A stretch of DNA of 64,000 nt from an uncultured Psychrobacter sp. (GCF_947500265.1 NZ_CANMRN010000004.1:186001-250000), one strand, 5' to 3'; positions 30,563 to 40,697 are shown, counted from the stretch's first letter. Numbers and translations: made by a program. Notes: generated from the sequence alone by a model not told the origin.

Positions 30563-30596
30563 CTTACTTTGATAACTTAAAAAATATCAAAGTAAG
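30563..30596 (+). promoter_or_regulatory. Perfect 12-bp inverted repeat upstream of copZ
   Basis: CTTACTTTGATA-ACTTAAAAAA-TATCAAAGTAAG ends 56 bp before the copZ ATG. No T-run follows, so it is not a standard terminator on the plus strand. It could be an operator dyad or an mRNA leader hairpin. It does not resemble a CueR site. Confidence 0.5.
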
Positions 30597-30652
30597 CATT
30601 AACAGAATCACTATTAGAGTTGCTCATTACTAATAAAAATAAGGAGTCCAAT

Positions 30653-30877
30653 ATGGCAGATCAAACACGTATTATTAAAATTGACGGTATGACTTGTGGC
30701 GGATGCGTAGCAAGCGTACATACAGCAACAGCCGATATTGATGGATTAGAAACTATTACCGTTGACCTTGCTGATAACCTAGCGACGATAACCTTTGATA
30801 ATAGCAAAACCAGTGCAGAGGCTATTGCTTCAGCTATTGACGATGCTGGATTTGAGGCGACAGTTGCTAACTCATAA
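30653..30877 (+). CDS. copZ: Copper chaperone CopZ (HMA domain)
   Basis: A 74-residue cytoplasmic metallochaperone. IDGMTCGGCVASVHTA carries the Cu(I)-binding MTCxxC motif; LETITVDLADNLATITFD and the helix SAEAIASAIDDAGFEA complete the ferredoxin-like HMA fold. It should deliver Cu(I) to the P-type ATPase encoded next. AAGGAG 6-7 nt before the ATG at 30653 fixes the start; the upstream ORF-track residues are rejected. A terminator separates it from copA, so the two are probably transcribed independently. No copper regulator gene is in the neighbourhood. Confidence 0.92.
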   Translation: MADQTRIIKIDGMTCGGCVASVHTATADIDGLETITVDLADNLATITFDNSKTSAEAIASAIDDAGFEATVANS

Positions 30878-30893
30878 ATCTCATCTTCTATGT

Positions 30894-30939
30894 AAAAAAC
30901 CAGCTAACATGTTATTACAAGCATGATAGCTGGTTTTTT
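30894..30939 (+). terminator. Terminator of copZ
   Basis: AAAAAACCAGCTA-A-CATG and CATG-A-TAGCTGGTTTTTT form a long stem with matched single-base bulges. Confidence 0.9.
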
Positions 30940-31113
30940 AATGATTAACGATTACGAGTATTCAGTCTCAATACTTTGATACATTGCTACTTTGTCTAAA
31001 ACACTAATACTGAATACGATATTACCCAATTCCTTTATTTGAATTTTTTGCCTACCCACTGATATTTTATCGTGGTTCCTACAAATTTATAGGCACCATG
31101 ACGAGTTTTATTT

Positions 31114-33471
31114 ATGAACGATACCACCCGTACTACTAAAGATGAGTCTTATGATGTCGAAACTGATGTTGAGTCCAACACGCCACTGACACCGCAACGC
31201 GCGCATTTGCAATTAGCGATTGATGGCATGACTTGTCAGGCCTGCGCCTCAAGAATCGAGAAGGTGCTTAACAAAAAGCCTTCGGTGTACGAGGTAAGTG
31301 TGAGTTTTGCTGGCGAGACCGCCAATGTTGATTATGATCCAACCCAGACGACGCCCGAGCAGGTGACAGAGTGGGTGAATAAAACGGGCTTTGTGGCTAA
31401 TGTGCAGGCAGCCGATAGCTTATTTGCTCAGACTGACGAAGATACCGCCACTCAATACCCATGGCGTTTGATCGGATTATGGGTTTGTTTGGTGCCATTT
31501 TTGGTAGGTATGGCAGGTATGTTGACAGGTTTCGGTATGGCGTGGATGCCGCCAGTCTGGGTGCAATTTATTTTAGCGACCATAGTACAGTTTGGTTTGG
31601 CGCTACCGTTTTATAAGAGCGCATGGGCATCTATAAAAGGTGGCCTTGCCAATATGGATGTACTGGTGGTCATCGGTACAGTGACGATATGGGCATATTC
31701 GACTTACCTTTGGCTCACGCACGGCGATGGTACTTTAAACAGTCTATTGCAAAATGGACATTTGGGTGGACATGGCATTAGTAACAGCCCAGCCGTATAT
31801 TTTGAAGCAGGGGTGATGGTCATTGCCTTTGTGCGTACAGGTAAATATCTTGAGGAACGTACCAAGAAGCACAGCCTAAACAGTATTGATTTATTATTGT
31901 CATTGACACCTGATGAAGTAGAGCAGCGACAGCCAAATGGTGAATTTCATAGGATTGCGTTGTCTGATGTACAAGTAGGTGACGTCTTACGTGCAAAGCA
32001 AGGCAGCCGCGTCGCTACAGATGGTACCGTCATAGAAGGCAGCGGTTGGTGCGTGGAGAGTCATTTAACTGGCGAGTCGGTAGCTCTCAAAAAAGAACAA
32101 GGTGATGGATTGCTGGCAGGCGCTTTGGTAGAGAATGGCAGTCTGCTATACCGTGTCAGTGCGAAGGGCAGCGACACGAAACTCGGCGATATGGTACAAG
32201 CGTTGAGTGATGCACAAGGCTCAAAAGCCAATCTAGCGCGTCTCGCGGATCGAGTAACGGCTATTTTTGTCCCCGTGGTAGTAACGATTGCGTTGGTTAC
32301 TTTTGGAGTCACATGGTGGCTAACAGGTATGGTTGATACTGCACTAATGCATGCCGTATCGGTATTGGTTATTGCTTGTCCTTGTGCGCTTGGTTTGGCC
32401 ACGCCAGCGGCGATCATGGCGGGTATGGGCGTTGCCGCGCGTCATGGTGTGTGGTTCAAGGATGCACAAAGTCTTGAGGCAGCAGGTAATATCGACACGG
32501 TAGTACTCGATAAAACAGGTACATTGACTATTGGTAAACCTACTATCGTCGATCATGTCATGGTGGATAAGTCGCTTGCTGTGGACGATGTATTGCAGAT
32601 TGCGGCCAGTGTCGAGGCGCACGCCAGTCATCCACTAGCAACTGCTCTCGTCAATACGGCTAAAGAACGTCAACTGTTTCTATTTAATGTGACCGATATC
32701 AGTGTGATAAAAGGTGCTGGTATACAAGCAAATATCGAAGGGCTTGGATTAGTAAAAGTGGGTACGGCAGAGTTTGCGAACTTGACGTTGCCAAGATTTA
32801 TGCCAAAAGTATGGCAAATTGCCAGTACCGTTGCGATTAGTATCAATGATGAGCCACTAGGTGCGTTTGCACTAGCCGATGACTTGAAAGCGGATACGCC
32901 GCAAGCAATCGCTGCACTACAAGATGCGGGTATTAATGTGATTCTGATGAGTGGTGATAAGCAGTCCGTCGTCGATCATGTAGCAGGGCAGTTGGGTATT
33001 GATAAGGCTTATGGCAAAATGAGCCCGCGTGACAAGGCCAGTCAAATTGCACTATTGCAAACTGCTGGTCATAAGGTAGCGATGGCAGGAGACGGTGTCA
33101 ACGATGCGCCAGCGATGGCTACTGCCGATGCCAGTTTTGCGATGTTTGAGGGGACTGATGTCGCTCAGCATAGTGCCTCTGCACGTCTAATGGGTGAGTC
33201 GCTCATGCATATCGATGCGGCACAAAAAATCGCTCAAGCAACGCTACGCAATATTAAGCAAAATCTGTTTTTTGCCTTTATTTATAACTGTCTTGGTATT
33301 CCGCTTGCAGCATTTGGATTTTTGAATCCGATGATTGCCGCCGCTGCTATGGCGCTTAGCTCCATCTCAGTACTCATGAATGCACTACGATTGACACAGT
33401 TTAAGACGAAGGTTGAGCTAGATAATACGGTATCAACCCCTCATACGGATAAAGAACGTATAGCGAAATAG
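31114..33471 (+). CDS. copA: Copper-translocating P1B-type ATPase
   Basis: Inner-membrane Cu(I) exporter. Order of domains: a polar 30-residue tail, one N-terminal HMA domain (IDGMTCQACASRIEKVL), six to eight membrane segments including the metal-binding CPC in VLVIACPCALGLATPA, the actuator loop with LTGES, the phosphorylation site DKTGTLT, the HP motif in ASHPLATA and the hinge AGDGVNDAPAM. Late Asn/Met residues in the C-terminal helices (YNCLGIP; MALSSISVLMNALRL) fit the Cu(I) subgroup. The start is supported by GAG 8 nt upstream. The 785 residues are normal for one HMA domain. The gene is located between kdsA and eno, which usually adjoin. Confidence 0.95.
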   Translation: MNDTTRTTKDESYDVETDVESNTPLTPQRAHLQLAIDGMTCQACASRIEKVLNKKPSVYEVSVSFAGETANVDYDPTQTTPEQVTEWVNKTGFVANVQAADSLFAQTDEDTATQYPWRLIGLWVCLVPFLVGMAGMLTGFGMAWMPPVWVQFILATIVQFGLALPFYKSAWASIKGGLANMDVLVVIGTVTIWAYSTYLWLTHGDGTLNSLLQNGHLGGHGISNSPAVYFEAGVMVIAFVRTGKYLEERTKKHSLNSIDLLLSLTPDEVEQRQPNGEFHRIALSDVQVGDVLRAKQGSRVATDGTVIEGSGWCVESHLTGESVALKKEQGDGLLAGALVENGSLLYRVSAKGSDTKLGDMVQALSDAQGSKANLARLADRVTAIFVPVVVTIALVTFGVTWWLTGMVDTALMHAVSVLVIACPCALGLATPAAIMAGMGVAARHGVWFKDAQSLEAAGNIDTVVLDKTGTLTIGKPTIVDHVMVDKSLAVDDVLQIAASVEAHASHPLATALVNTAKERQLFLFNVTDISVIKGAGIQANIEGLGLVKVGTAEFANLTLPRFMPKVWQIASTVAISINDEPLGAFALADDLKADTPQAIAALQDAGINVILMSGDKQSVVDHVAGQLGIDKAYGKMSPRDKASQIALLQTAGHKVAMAGDGVNDAPAMATADASFAMFEGTDVAQHSASARLMGESLMHIDAAQKIAQATLRNIKQNLFFAFIYNCLGIPLAAFGFLNPMIAAAAMALSSISVLMNALRLTQFKTKVELDNTVSTPHTDKERIAK

Positions 33472-35114
<1,643 letters not shown>

Positions 35115-35182
35115 GAGTCTGACTGGCTCTTTGGTGCATAATATGCGTTAGAAAGCCTAGACTCATCAGCTGAAGTCAATAT

Positions 35183-35216
35183 TTAGGCGATATATAATCA
35201 TTTGTATATCGCCTAA
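35183..35216 (+). terminator. Perfect 12-bp hairpin between eno and ftsB
   Basis: TTAGGCGATATA-TAATCATTTG-TATATCGCCTAA. There is no direct T-run, so it may be an attenuator or mRNA-stabilising hairpin that lowers ftsB expression relative to eno rather than a full terminator. Confidence 0.5.
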
Positions 35217-35265
35217 TCAGCTTAAATTTTACTATCTTTTTTATACCGTTTGGCGTTATCACCTT

Positions 35266-35574
35266 ATGAAATATTTTAGCCAATTTATACTACTTGCTTT
35301 AGCCGTTGCCGTGCTTTTAGGACTGCAATATCAGTATTGGTTGGGTGAAAATGGCCGTTTTGAACACAATAAGTTGACGGCTCAAATCGAAGAGCAACAA
35401 CGTTTGAATGACAATCAAGTTGCAGCAAACAACTTACTACGCACCGATGTCCAAGATTTAAAAACGGGACTTGAGGCCGTAGAAGAGCATGCTCGCTTAG
35501 ATTTAGGTTTAATCAAACCCAATGAGACTTTTGTCCAAGTATCCACCGCACCAACCACGCACAGCAACTATTAG
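35266..35574 (+). CDS. ftsB: Cell division protein FtsB
   Basis: Small bitopic divisome protein that joins FtsL and FtsQ at the septum. A single membrane helix (FILLALAVAVLLGLQYQYWLG) near the N-terminus is followed by a periplasmic coiled coil (LTAQIEEQQRLNDNQVAANNLL) and the conserved end VEEHARLDLGLIKPNETFVQV. Position between eno and ispD is diagnostic. 102 residues, normal. No strong ribosome site is visible, fitting low expression. Confidence 0.95.
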   Translation: MKYFSQFILLALAVAVLLGLQYQYWLGENGRFEHNKLTAQIEEQQRLNDNQVAANNLLRTDVQDLKTGLEAVEEHARLDLGLIKPNETFVQVSTAPTTHSNY

Positions 35575-35723
35575 CTTTATAAATACACTAATTTTTACGA
35601 CATGAATTAATTTTCATGATGCAGCATCATAGTGTTGTTATCTGACACCATTCATCATACTTAACAGCTGCTTTATTCCTCTCTACATATACTGTCATGG
35701 GCTCAAACCATGAGTACACTACT

Positions 35724-36452
35724 ATGAATACAACCCCTAATATACATGCCATGATCGTCGCAGCTGGTCGCGGCAGCCGTTTTGGTGCATCTATCGCCAA
35801 GCAATATACAATGCTAGAAGGCCAGACACTGTTGCAGCATAGCGTGGCACGACTTGCTTGTAGTGATTACATTGATAAGTGTCTATTGGTCATATCAGCC
35901 GATGACAGCACGGCGCAACAATTAGAGTTTACACTTCCTGTGCGCTATGCAGTCGGCGGAGTAGAGCGTTGGCAGTCAGTACAGTCGGGCGTTAAAGCGA
36001 TTAGTCAGACAGGTGCTGATGATTCGGATTTGGTGCTTATCCATGATGCGGCTCGTCCCGCTGTGCCAAATGTAGATATCGATCAAGTGATTGAAGCAGC
36101 GATGCTGGAGCCTTACGGCGCTATCTTAGCGACACCAGTGGCTGATACGTTAAAAGCTTCCTATCAGCAAGCTACAAATACAGAAGAGAGTCGTGCACAC
36201 TCTTATACCAAATCTACTATTGATCGTAGCAACATGTGGCAAGCACAAACCCCGCAAGTATTTCGCTTAGGTCAATTAAAAAAAGTCCTAAATCATGTGT
36301 TTGAGCATCAGCTAAGTATCACAGATGAAGCCAGTGCTTTTGAACAACTAGGTTTTCCAATACGCTTAGTCTCTGGTAGTCGCCAGAATATAAAACTAAC
36401 CTATCCTGATGATGCGATACTGTTAACAGCGATTATGGCGCTTCAGTCTTAG
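35724..36452 (+). CDS. ispD: 2-C-methyl-D-erythritol 4-phosphate cytidylyltransferase
   Basis: Third enzyme of the MEP isoprenoid pathway; joins CTP and MEP to give CDP-ME. The nucleotide-binding loop is AAGRGSRFGASIAKQY; VLIHDAARP, ATPVADTLK, MWQAQTPQVF and DEASAFEQLG are further conserved sites. The insertion after ADTLKAS (QQATNTEESRAHSYTKS) is longer than usual. The start is either 35724 (MNTTPN, chosen as closest to the family) or 35697; neither has a good ribosome site. ispF is not next to it, unlike in E. coli. Confidence 0.94.
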   Translation: MNTTPNIHAMIVAAGRGSRFGASIAKQYTMLEGQTLLQHSVARLACSDYIDKCLLVISADDSTAQQLEFTLPVRYAVGGVERWQSVQSGVKAISQTGADDSDLVLIHDAARPAVPNVDIDQVIEAAMLEPYGAILATPVADTLKASYQQATNTEESRAHSYTKSTIDRSNMWQAQTPQVFRLGQLKKVLNHVFEHQLSITDEASAFEQLGFPIRLVSGSRQNIKLTYPDDAILLTAIMALQS

Positions 36453-36883
36453 TTTCAACTCTGCTTCCGCTAACGAGCATCAGTTTTACTCCTTTTATAC
36501 TTAATGATGGCCATGATAAGAATTATGGCTTTAGTAGCCACTATATCCTCGTTAAAATTTTCTGTACTATTTCAGAAAAATAATGAATCCAAAAATTAAC
36601 TATTACTAAAGCCTATACCAAGAATATATATACTCTACTTTGGAATATAATATGGTTATTACATATGTTTTTTGTGTCTGAGCGGGCCTATGTCCAGTAA
36701 TAGGTTGCTTTAATGACCAAACTAACCTATGATGTAACTAACTTAATACAATTAATATAAAAACTTATAAAATCAATAATATATCAGACCAATTCATTAC
36801 GCTTAGTTATGTTGTCTCTATATTTTTTCTGAAGTTAGTATGATTGTTTTAGCGACATTTACCTGATAATAGGGAGAAGCTGA
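36453..36883 (+). other. AT-rich intergenic region between ispD and the BLUF gene
   Basis: About 430 bp. A weak inverted repeat TTTTCTG/CAGAAAA lies at 36556-36580. A 31-residue ORF at 36504 has no ribosome site and is not called. The BLUF promoter should lie at the right end. Confidence 0.4.
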
Positions 36884-37492
36884 TTGTCAACAATCAACGA
36901 TTCAACAAATCCAGTAACGCCAGATCTCTGCCAGCTTGTATATATAAGCCGGATTACCTCTACTGGTCTTTCAAGTCCTAGCACGCTTAATGATATCTCA
37001 GAGACCGCGGTTGAACGCAATCAAATAGATAATGTCACGGGTATTCTTTGCTATGGTAATGGCTACTTTTTACAGTGTGTCGAAGGCTCAGAGCAGGCAC
37101 TAACCAATCTAAAAAATCGTTTGTTGGTAGATGATCGACATAAAGAATTAAAGATTTTAGATTTTTCTGAAATTACTAAACGCCGTTTTGCCAGTTGGTC
37201 ATTACGTTCAATTACCCTTGAGCGTTGGATGACTAAAGAGCCTGAGCTTAAAAAGTTAATGCCATTCAAGCCGTATGAGTGGGATTCTAATGAGTGGCAG
37301 AAGTTCTTGGACGTGTTGCAAGGCTACTATGAAGAGCAAACGAGAACAGGTAACGTTGATACGCCACCTGTCAAATACAGTACGTTAGGGGTGACTTTAA
37401 GTAAGGTTGTAGGGCAGCATCAGGCGTTCTTTTTAATCCAGACGATATTGGGATTGATGATAGTGGCTACGTTGCTATGGTTACTACTGTAA
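36884..37492 (+). CDS. BLUF blue-light sensor with a C-terminal membrane anchor
   Basis: FAD-binding photoreceptor. The BLUF domain covers about residues 15-110 with the flavin hydrogen-bond residues in place: Tyr20 in LVYISR, Asn46 in ERNQ, Gln64 in GYFLQCVEG and Trp105 in FASWSL. Residues 110-175 are a helical cap/linker. The last 21 residues (FFLIQTILGLMIVATLLWLLL) form one membrane helix with almost no tail, so the sensor faces the cytoplasm on the inner membrane. Translation starts with TTG at 36884, with AGGGAG 7 nt upstream. No effector domain such as EAL is fused and no obvious partner is adjacent. The output is unknown. Confidence 0.9.
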   Translation: MSTINDSTNPVTPDLCQLVYISRITSTGLSSPSTLNDISETAVERNQIDNVTGILCYGNGYFLQCVEGSEQALTNLKNRLLVDDRHKELKILDFSEITKRRFASWSLRSITLERWMTKEPELKKLMPFKPYEWDSNEWQKFLDVLQGYYEEQTRTGNVDTPPVKYSTLGVTLSKVVGQHQAFFLIQTILGLMIVATLLWLLL

Positions 37493-37561
37493 TCGATAGA
37501 TATGAATAAAGTTGCCCATTGAGCCTAGCTATATTTTATAATTGATAAGACAACCAAATAG

Positions 37562-37595
37562 AAAAAGCCAGCATTCAATTGATGCTGGCTTTTTT
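37562..37595 (+). terminator. Terminator of the BLUF gene
   Basis: AAAAAGCCAGCAT-TCAATTG-ATGCTGGCTTTTT, a perfect 12-13-bp stem. Confidence 0.93.
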
Positions 37596-37631
37596 ATTTG
37601 AAAGAATAAGTTGGCTCTTAATGAGAGACAT

Positions 37632-37671
37632 AAAAAAACCCAGTTCATAATAAATTATGAACTGGGTTTTT
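37632..37671 (-). terminator. Terminator downstream of tRNA-Glu
   Basis: AAAAACCCAGTTCATAAT and ATTATGAACTGGGTTTTT pair perfectly; on the minus strand it ends in a T-run 64 nt after the tRNA 3' end. Confidence 0.88.
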
Positions 37672-37734
37672 GGTGGTACGCTTGTTAGTCTAATCTAATG
37701 CTAAGCAATAGTGCTAACAAGTGACGCCAAATAG

Positions 37735-37810
37735 TGGCGTCCCCAGGGGGATTCGAACCCCCGTTACCGCCGTGAAAGGGCGGTGTCCTAGGCCTCTAGA
37801 CGATGGGGAC
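37735..37810 (-). tRNA. tRNA-Glu (anticodon TTC)
   Basis: 76 nt with encoded CCA. Acceptor GTCCCCA/TGGGGAC, the D-arm region TCGTCTAGAGGCCTAGGA, anticodon stem CCGCC/GGCGG with loop CTTTCAC, and T-arm GGGGGTTCGAATCCCCC. It reads GAA/GAG codons. Its TTGACA/TAAAAT promoter lies inside the end of the upstream small gene. A 7-bp inverted copy of its 3' end (TGGCGTC) follows 5 nt downstream. Confidence 0.97.
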
Positions 37811-37859
37811 TAGTAACAACACTTCAACTGCTTTCACCATTTATGCTGAAGTGGTGCGT

Positions 37860-37888
37860 ATTTTAATAGCGTCGGCGCTTCCTGTCAA
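37860..37888 (-). promoter_or_regulatory. Sigma-70 promoter of tRNA-Glu
   Basis: On the minus strand TTGACA (37888-37883), a 17-bp spacer and TAAAAT (37865-37860). The tRNA 5' end is about 50 nt downstream of the -10. The -10 overlaps the stop codon of the 65-residue membrane protein gene and the -35 lies in its last codons. Confidence 0.75.
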
Positions 37889-38060
37889 GCCTTTTTCTAC
37901 GTCTTTTTAAAATTAAATATCTTTTTTTAATTGCGCGACGAGGATGTAGGTCATTTCGCTTTAAATGATAGCGAATCCATAAAGAAGTACAGGCGCTAAT
38001 CGTCAATGCAAGCAGCATATAACCGAGAATGGTGCCCCATAACTTGAGCTGTGGATCCAT
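37863..38060 (-). CDS. Small membrane protein with a very basic tail (65 residues)
   Basis: One membrane helix (LWGTILGYMLLALTISACTSLWI) then a strongly basic cytoplasmic tail (KRRRKRLDRKRRRY). GGAGG 9 nt before ATG 38060 (MDPQLK) fixes the start; the longer ORF-track version is not supported. By the positive-inside rule the tail is cytoplasmic, where it could bind RNA, DNA or phospholipid. I recognise no family. The 3' end doubles as the tRNA-Glu promoter. Confidence 0.7.
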   Translation of the reverse strand: MDPQLKLWGTILGYMLLALTISACTSLWIRYHLKRNDLHPRRAIKKRYLILKRRRKRLDRKRRRY

Positions 38061-38344
38061 AATAAAGTCCCTCCTATTAATCTTGATAATGCTTACTATC
38101 AAGACAGTGTGAGCAACTTAAACCATCTATAGGATATAACTACATCGCTTAAGAGTGATATTTTATCATCAGACCGTTATTCGTATCGAATAGAACAACT
38201 ACGTCTGTCATCACTAAAATAGTTCCGTCTATATATTATGATATCAATCATATCCCTATTGATTGCCAAATCAAGATGTCAAAGTCATCAAGTATTACAA
38301 ATAGCACTATTATGTATGATTGGCAATATAGGATATGTGACTTA

Positions 38345-39127
38345 TTAACTGTCGCTATCAGCTGACTCTTCTTTCGCCTCTTCATTATGCAGTGCATTGG
38401 CCAACATAGGGTAGTTATTTAGTATATGGCAAAATAGCTCAGCAGTCTTTTGAGTGTCATACAGAGCTGAGTGAGCATTCTTACCATCAAACTCTAACCC
38501 TGCTGCTTTACAAGCGCGTGCTAGGACAGTTTGACCAAACGCCAATGCTGATAAAGTGACGGTATCGAATACTGAAAAGTTATGAAATGGATTGTGGTTT
38601 TTGCTATTGGTTCGTAGCACAGCTGCATTCAAAAAAGCCAAGTCAAAATGGGCATTGTGTCCAATTAAGACACATTGACGGCATTCTTCGTCACGGCGTA
38701 CGTCTTTTAACCCTTTAAAGATGCGGCGCAATGCTGTCTTTTCATCTTCCGCAATGGCTTTGCGCATTGGGTTTTTAGGGTCAATACCCGTAAATGCAAG
38801 CGCACTTGGCTCTAAATTTGCGCCTTCAAAAGGCTCGATATGAGCATTAAAAGCTTCACCTGGATAAAATACACCTTGCTCATTCAGTAAGACGGGAATA
38901 CAGGCAATTTCTAACAGGGCATCGGTCTGGGCGTTGAAGCCTGCTGTTTCCACATCGACAACGACAGGCAAGAACTTGCGAAAGCGGTCTTTTAAGGCCA
39001 TAGGTGCTTGCTCATCCGTCGCTGAAGCTGCATCTTCAGCAGAAGTGCTTAGAGTAGCATCAAGACTGGCAGATTTAGGGTTTGATAAGTCTTCGTCAGG
39101 CAAGGTCGCTATGTTTTGATTGGTCAT
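38345..39127 (-). CDS. rnt: Ribonuclease T with an N-terminal extension
   Basis: DnaQ-like 3'-5' exoribonuclease that trims tRNA and other stable RNA 3' ends. Exo I VVVDVETAGFNAQTDALLEIA, Exo II LIGHNAHFDLAFLNAA and Exo III (HSALYDTQKTAELF) carry the four acidic residues and the histidine of the DEDDh class. The family core starts near residue 48 (DRFRKFLP); the first 40 residues are a low-complexity S/A/D/E tail. The C-terminus is acidic (EEAKEESADSDS). No clear ribosome site precedes 39127. It follows pyrC in the same direction, separated by a large inverted repeat. Confidence 0.93.
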   Translation of the reverse strand: MTNQNIATLPDEDLSNPKSASLDATLSTSAEDAASATDEQAPMALKDRFRKFLPVVVDVETAGFNAQTDALLEIACIPVLLNEQGVFYPGEAFNAHIEPFEGANLEPSALAFTGIDPKNPMRKAIAEDEKTALRRIFKGLKDVRRDEECRQCVLIGHNAHFDLAFLNAAVLRTNSKNHNPFHNFSVFDTVTLSALAFGQTVLARACKAAGLEFDGKNAHSALYDTQKTAELFCHILNNYPMLANALHNEEAKEESADSDS

Positions 39128-39181
39128 ATAAAGTTAAATCACTTTTATCAGTCGTACTAATATATTGAATAAGAAATAAGC

Positions 39182-39251
39182 ATCCTATGATATTAACTGC
39201 ACCTTTAGTACAAAGAAATCTACTACAAAGGTATCATTAATATCATAGGAT
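39182..39251. repeat. Nested 70-bp inverted repeat between pyrC and rnt
   Basis: Outer arms ATCCTATGATATTAA and TTAATATCATAGGAT are exact over 15 bp. Inside, ACCTTTAGTA pairs with TACTACAAAGGT (2-nt bulge), leaving a 10-nt loop. It is not followed by T on either strand. It may be a MITE-like remnant or an RNA processing hairpin at the start of the rnt mRNA. Confidence 0.7.
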
Positions 39252-39291
39252 AAAATAATAGGTCATTTTTGAATGCTAAGCTTTGTGAGCA

Positions 39292-40362
39292 TTAAGCCTT
39301 AATCGACCAAGGTAGCGTCTCACCTGCCATCAAGGGCGTCAATGATGCACCATCAAAATAAGGATAGTCAGTCGGTACTTGCATAGGCGTGTTAACAAGC
39401 GTGATAGTACTTTCATTCAGAGGTAAACCGTAGAACTGGGCACCAAAACGACTCGCAAAACCTTCTAACTTATCTATTTTTCCAACACTATCAAAGGCGG
39501 TTGCATACAAAGGTAGCGCCGTGGCTGCACTATAGCAACCGGCACAGCCACAAGCGGCTTCTTTTTTATCTGTCGCATGTGGCGCAGAGTCAGTACCCAA
39601 GAAGAACTTTGGATTACCACTAGTAGCTACATCTAATAGCACTTTTTGGTGGCTCTCACGCTTCAAAATGGGTAAGCAATAAAAATGTGGTTTGATACCA
39701 CCAACCAATAGATGGTTGCGGTTAAACATTAAATGCTGCGGTGTAATAGTCGCAGCAACATGATTACCTTGTGACAATACAAAATCTGCCGCATCGCTGG
39801 TAGTGATGTGCTCTACTACTATTTTCAATGTAGGGAATTTTACGATAATTTGTGCCAATACTTCATCTAAGAAACGCTTTTCGCGATCAAAGATATCTAT
39901 ATGGTCTTGTGTCACTTCGCCATGTATCAGTAGTGGTAAATTGTACTTCTCTAATGCTTCAAAGACATCGACACAGGCATTGATATTGGTGACACCATCT
40001 GCAGAATTGGTAGTTGCTCCAGCAGGATAGAGTTTGACAGCTTGTACGATACCTGACTGCGCTGCCAACTCAATATCTTGGGCAGTGGTGTTATCCGTTA
40101 AGTATAGAGTCATACGCGGATCAAAAGCTGACTTGCGCTCAAGACTTAAGTTACTAGCTGCTAATTGCTCCATGATACGTGCGCGGTAGGCAATCGCATC
40201 CTGCGCATTTTTGACTGGAGGCACAAGGTTAGGCATACAGATGACACGGTTAAAGCTGCTTGCTGCATGAGGTACGGTCGTGCCCAAGGCGAGATCGTCA
40301 CGCAAGTGAATATGCCAGTCATCTGGCTGAAGGATGGTCAATTCTCTAATCGAATCAGTCAT
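39292..40362 (-). CDS. pyrC: Dihydroorotase (class II)
   Basis: Zinc enzyme of pyrimidine synthesis that cyclises N-carbamoyl-aspartate. Metal ligands: DDWHIHLRD, the carboxylated lysine in [27 protein letters not shown] and the catalytic aspartate in LGTDSAPH. I start at 40362 ([10 protein letters not shown]), which gives 356 residues, near the usual 345-350. The ORF-track start at 40482 adds 40 non-conserved residues, and an intermediate ATG exists. The ribosome site is weak, so the start is the least certain point. Confidence 0.95.
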   Translation of the reverse strand: MTDSIRELTILQPDDWHIHLRDDLALGTTVPHAASSFNRVICMPNLVPPVKNAQDAIAYRARIMEQLAASNLSLERKSAFDPRMTLYLTDNTTAQDIELAAQSGIVQAVKLYPAGATTNSADGVTNINACVDVFEALEKYNLPLLIHGEVTQDHIDIFDREKRFLDEVLAQIIVKFPTLKIVVEHITTSDAADFVLSQGNHVAATITPQHLMFNRNHLLVGGIKPHFYCLPILKRESHQKVLLDVATSGNPKFFLGTDSAPHATDKKEAACGCAGCYSAATALPLYATAFDSVGKIDKLEGFASRFGAQFYGLPLNESTITLVNTPMQVPTDYPYFDGASLTPLMAGETLPWSIKA

Positions 40363-40697
40363 AGTGTCAAAGCGCTCTATATCGTCAAATAAAGGAAACA
40401 AAAGGGAGTGATACTGTGGGTCTATCATAACAGATTTGCCCACTTGACTAAATATAAGGCTAGATATCTGTACATAATTCATCGGACTAAGATTAATATC
40501 TTGTTGTTAAATGATGTTTAAATGCTGGTGGCAAAAATGAAGTTGACCAGAATTTAAGTCAAAAGCGCATGCCTTATGGCAGTTAGACTTTTGCCCATAG
40601 TAAATATGATGTACACTGAGCAGGTAATTATCGTTCGACTTGCTTTCGATTTGATCGTCGCCTTTTCTAAAACTATATTTCATAATGGGAGTTCTTC
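40363..40697. other. Divergent intergenic region pyrC / argG
   Basis: Contains both promoters. I see no ARG box or other palindrome that I can defend. Confidence 0.35.

Noticed and set aside
36504-36599. 31-residue ORF MMAMIRIMALVATISS... after ispD
   Set aside because: No ribosome site; short and in AT-rich sequence where chance ORFs are common.
40363-40482. 40-residue N-terminal extension of PyrC
   Set aside because: Dihydroorotases begin near [18 protein letters not shown]; the extension has no homology.
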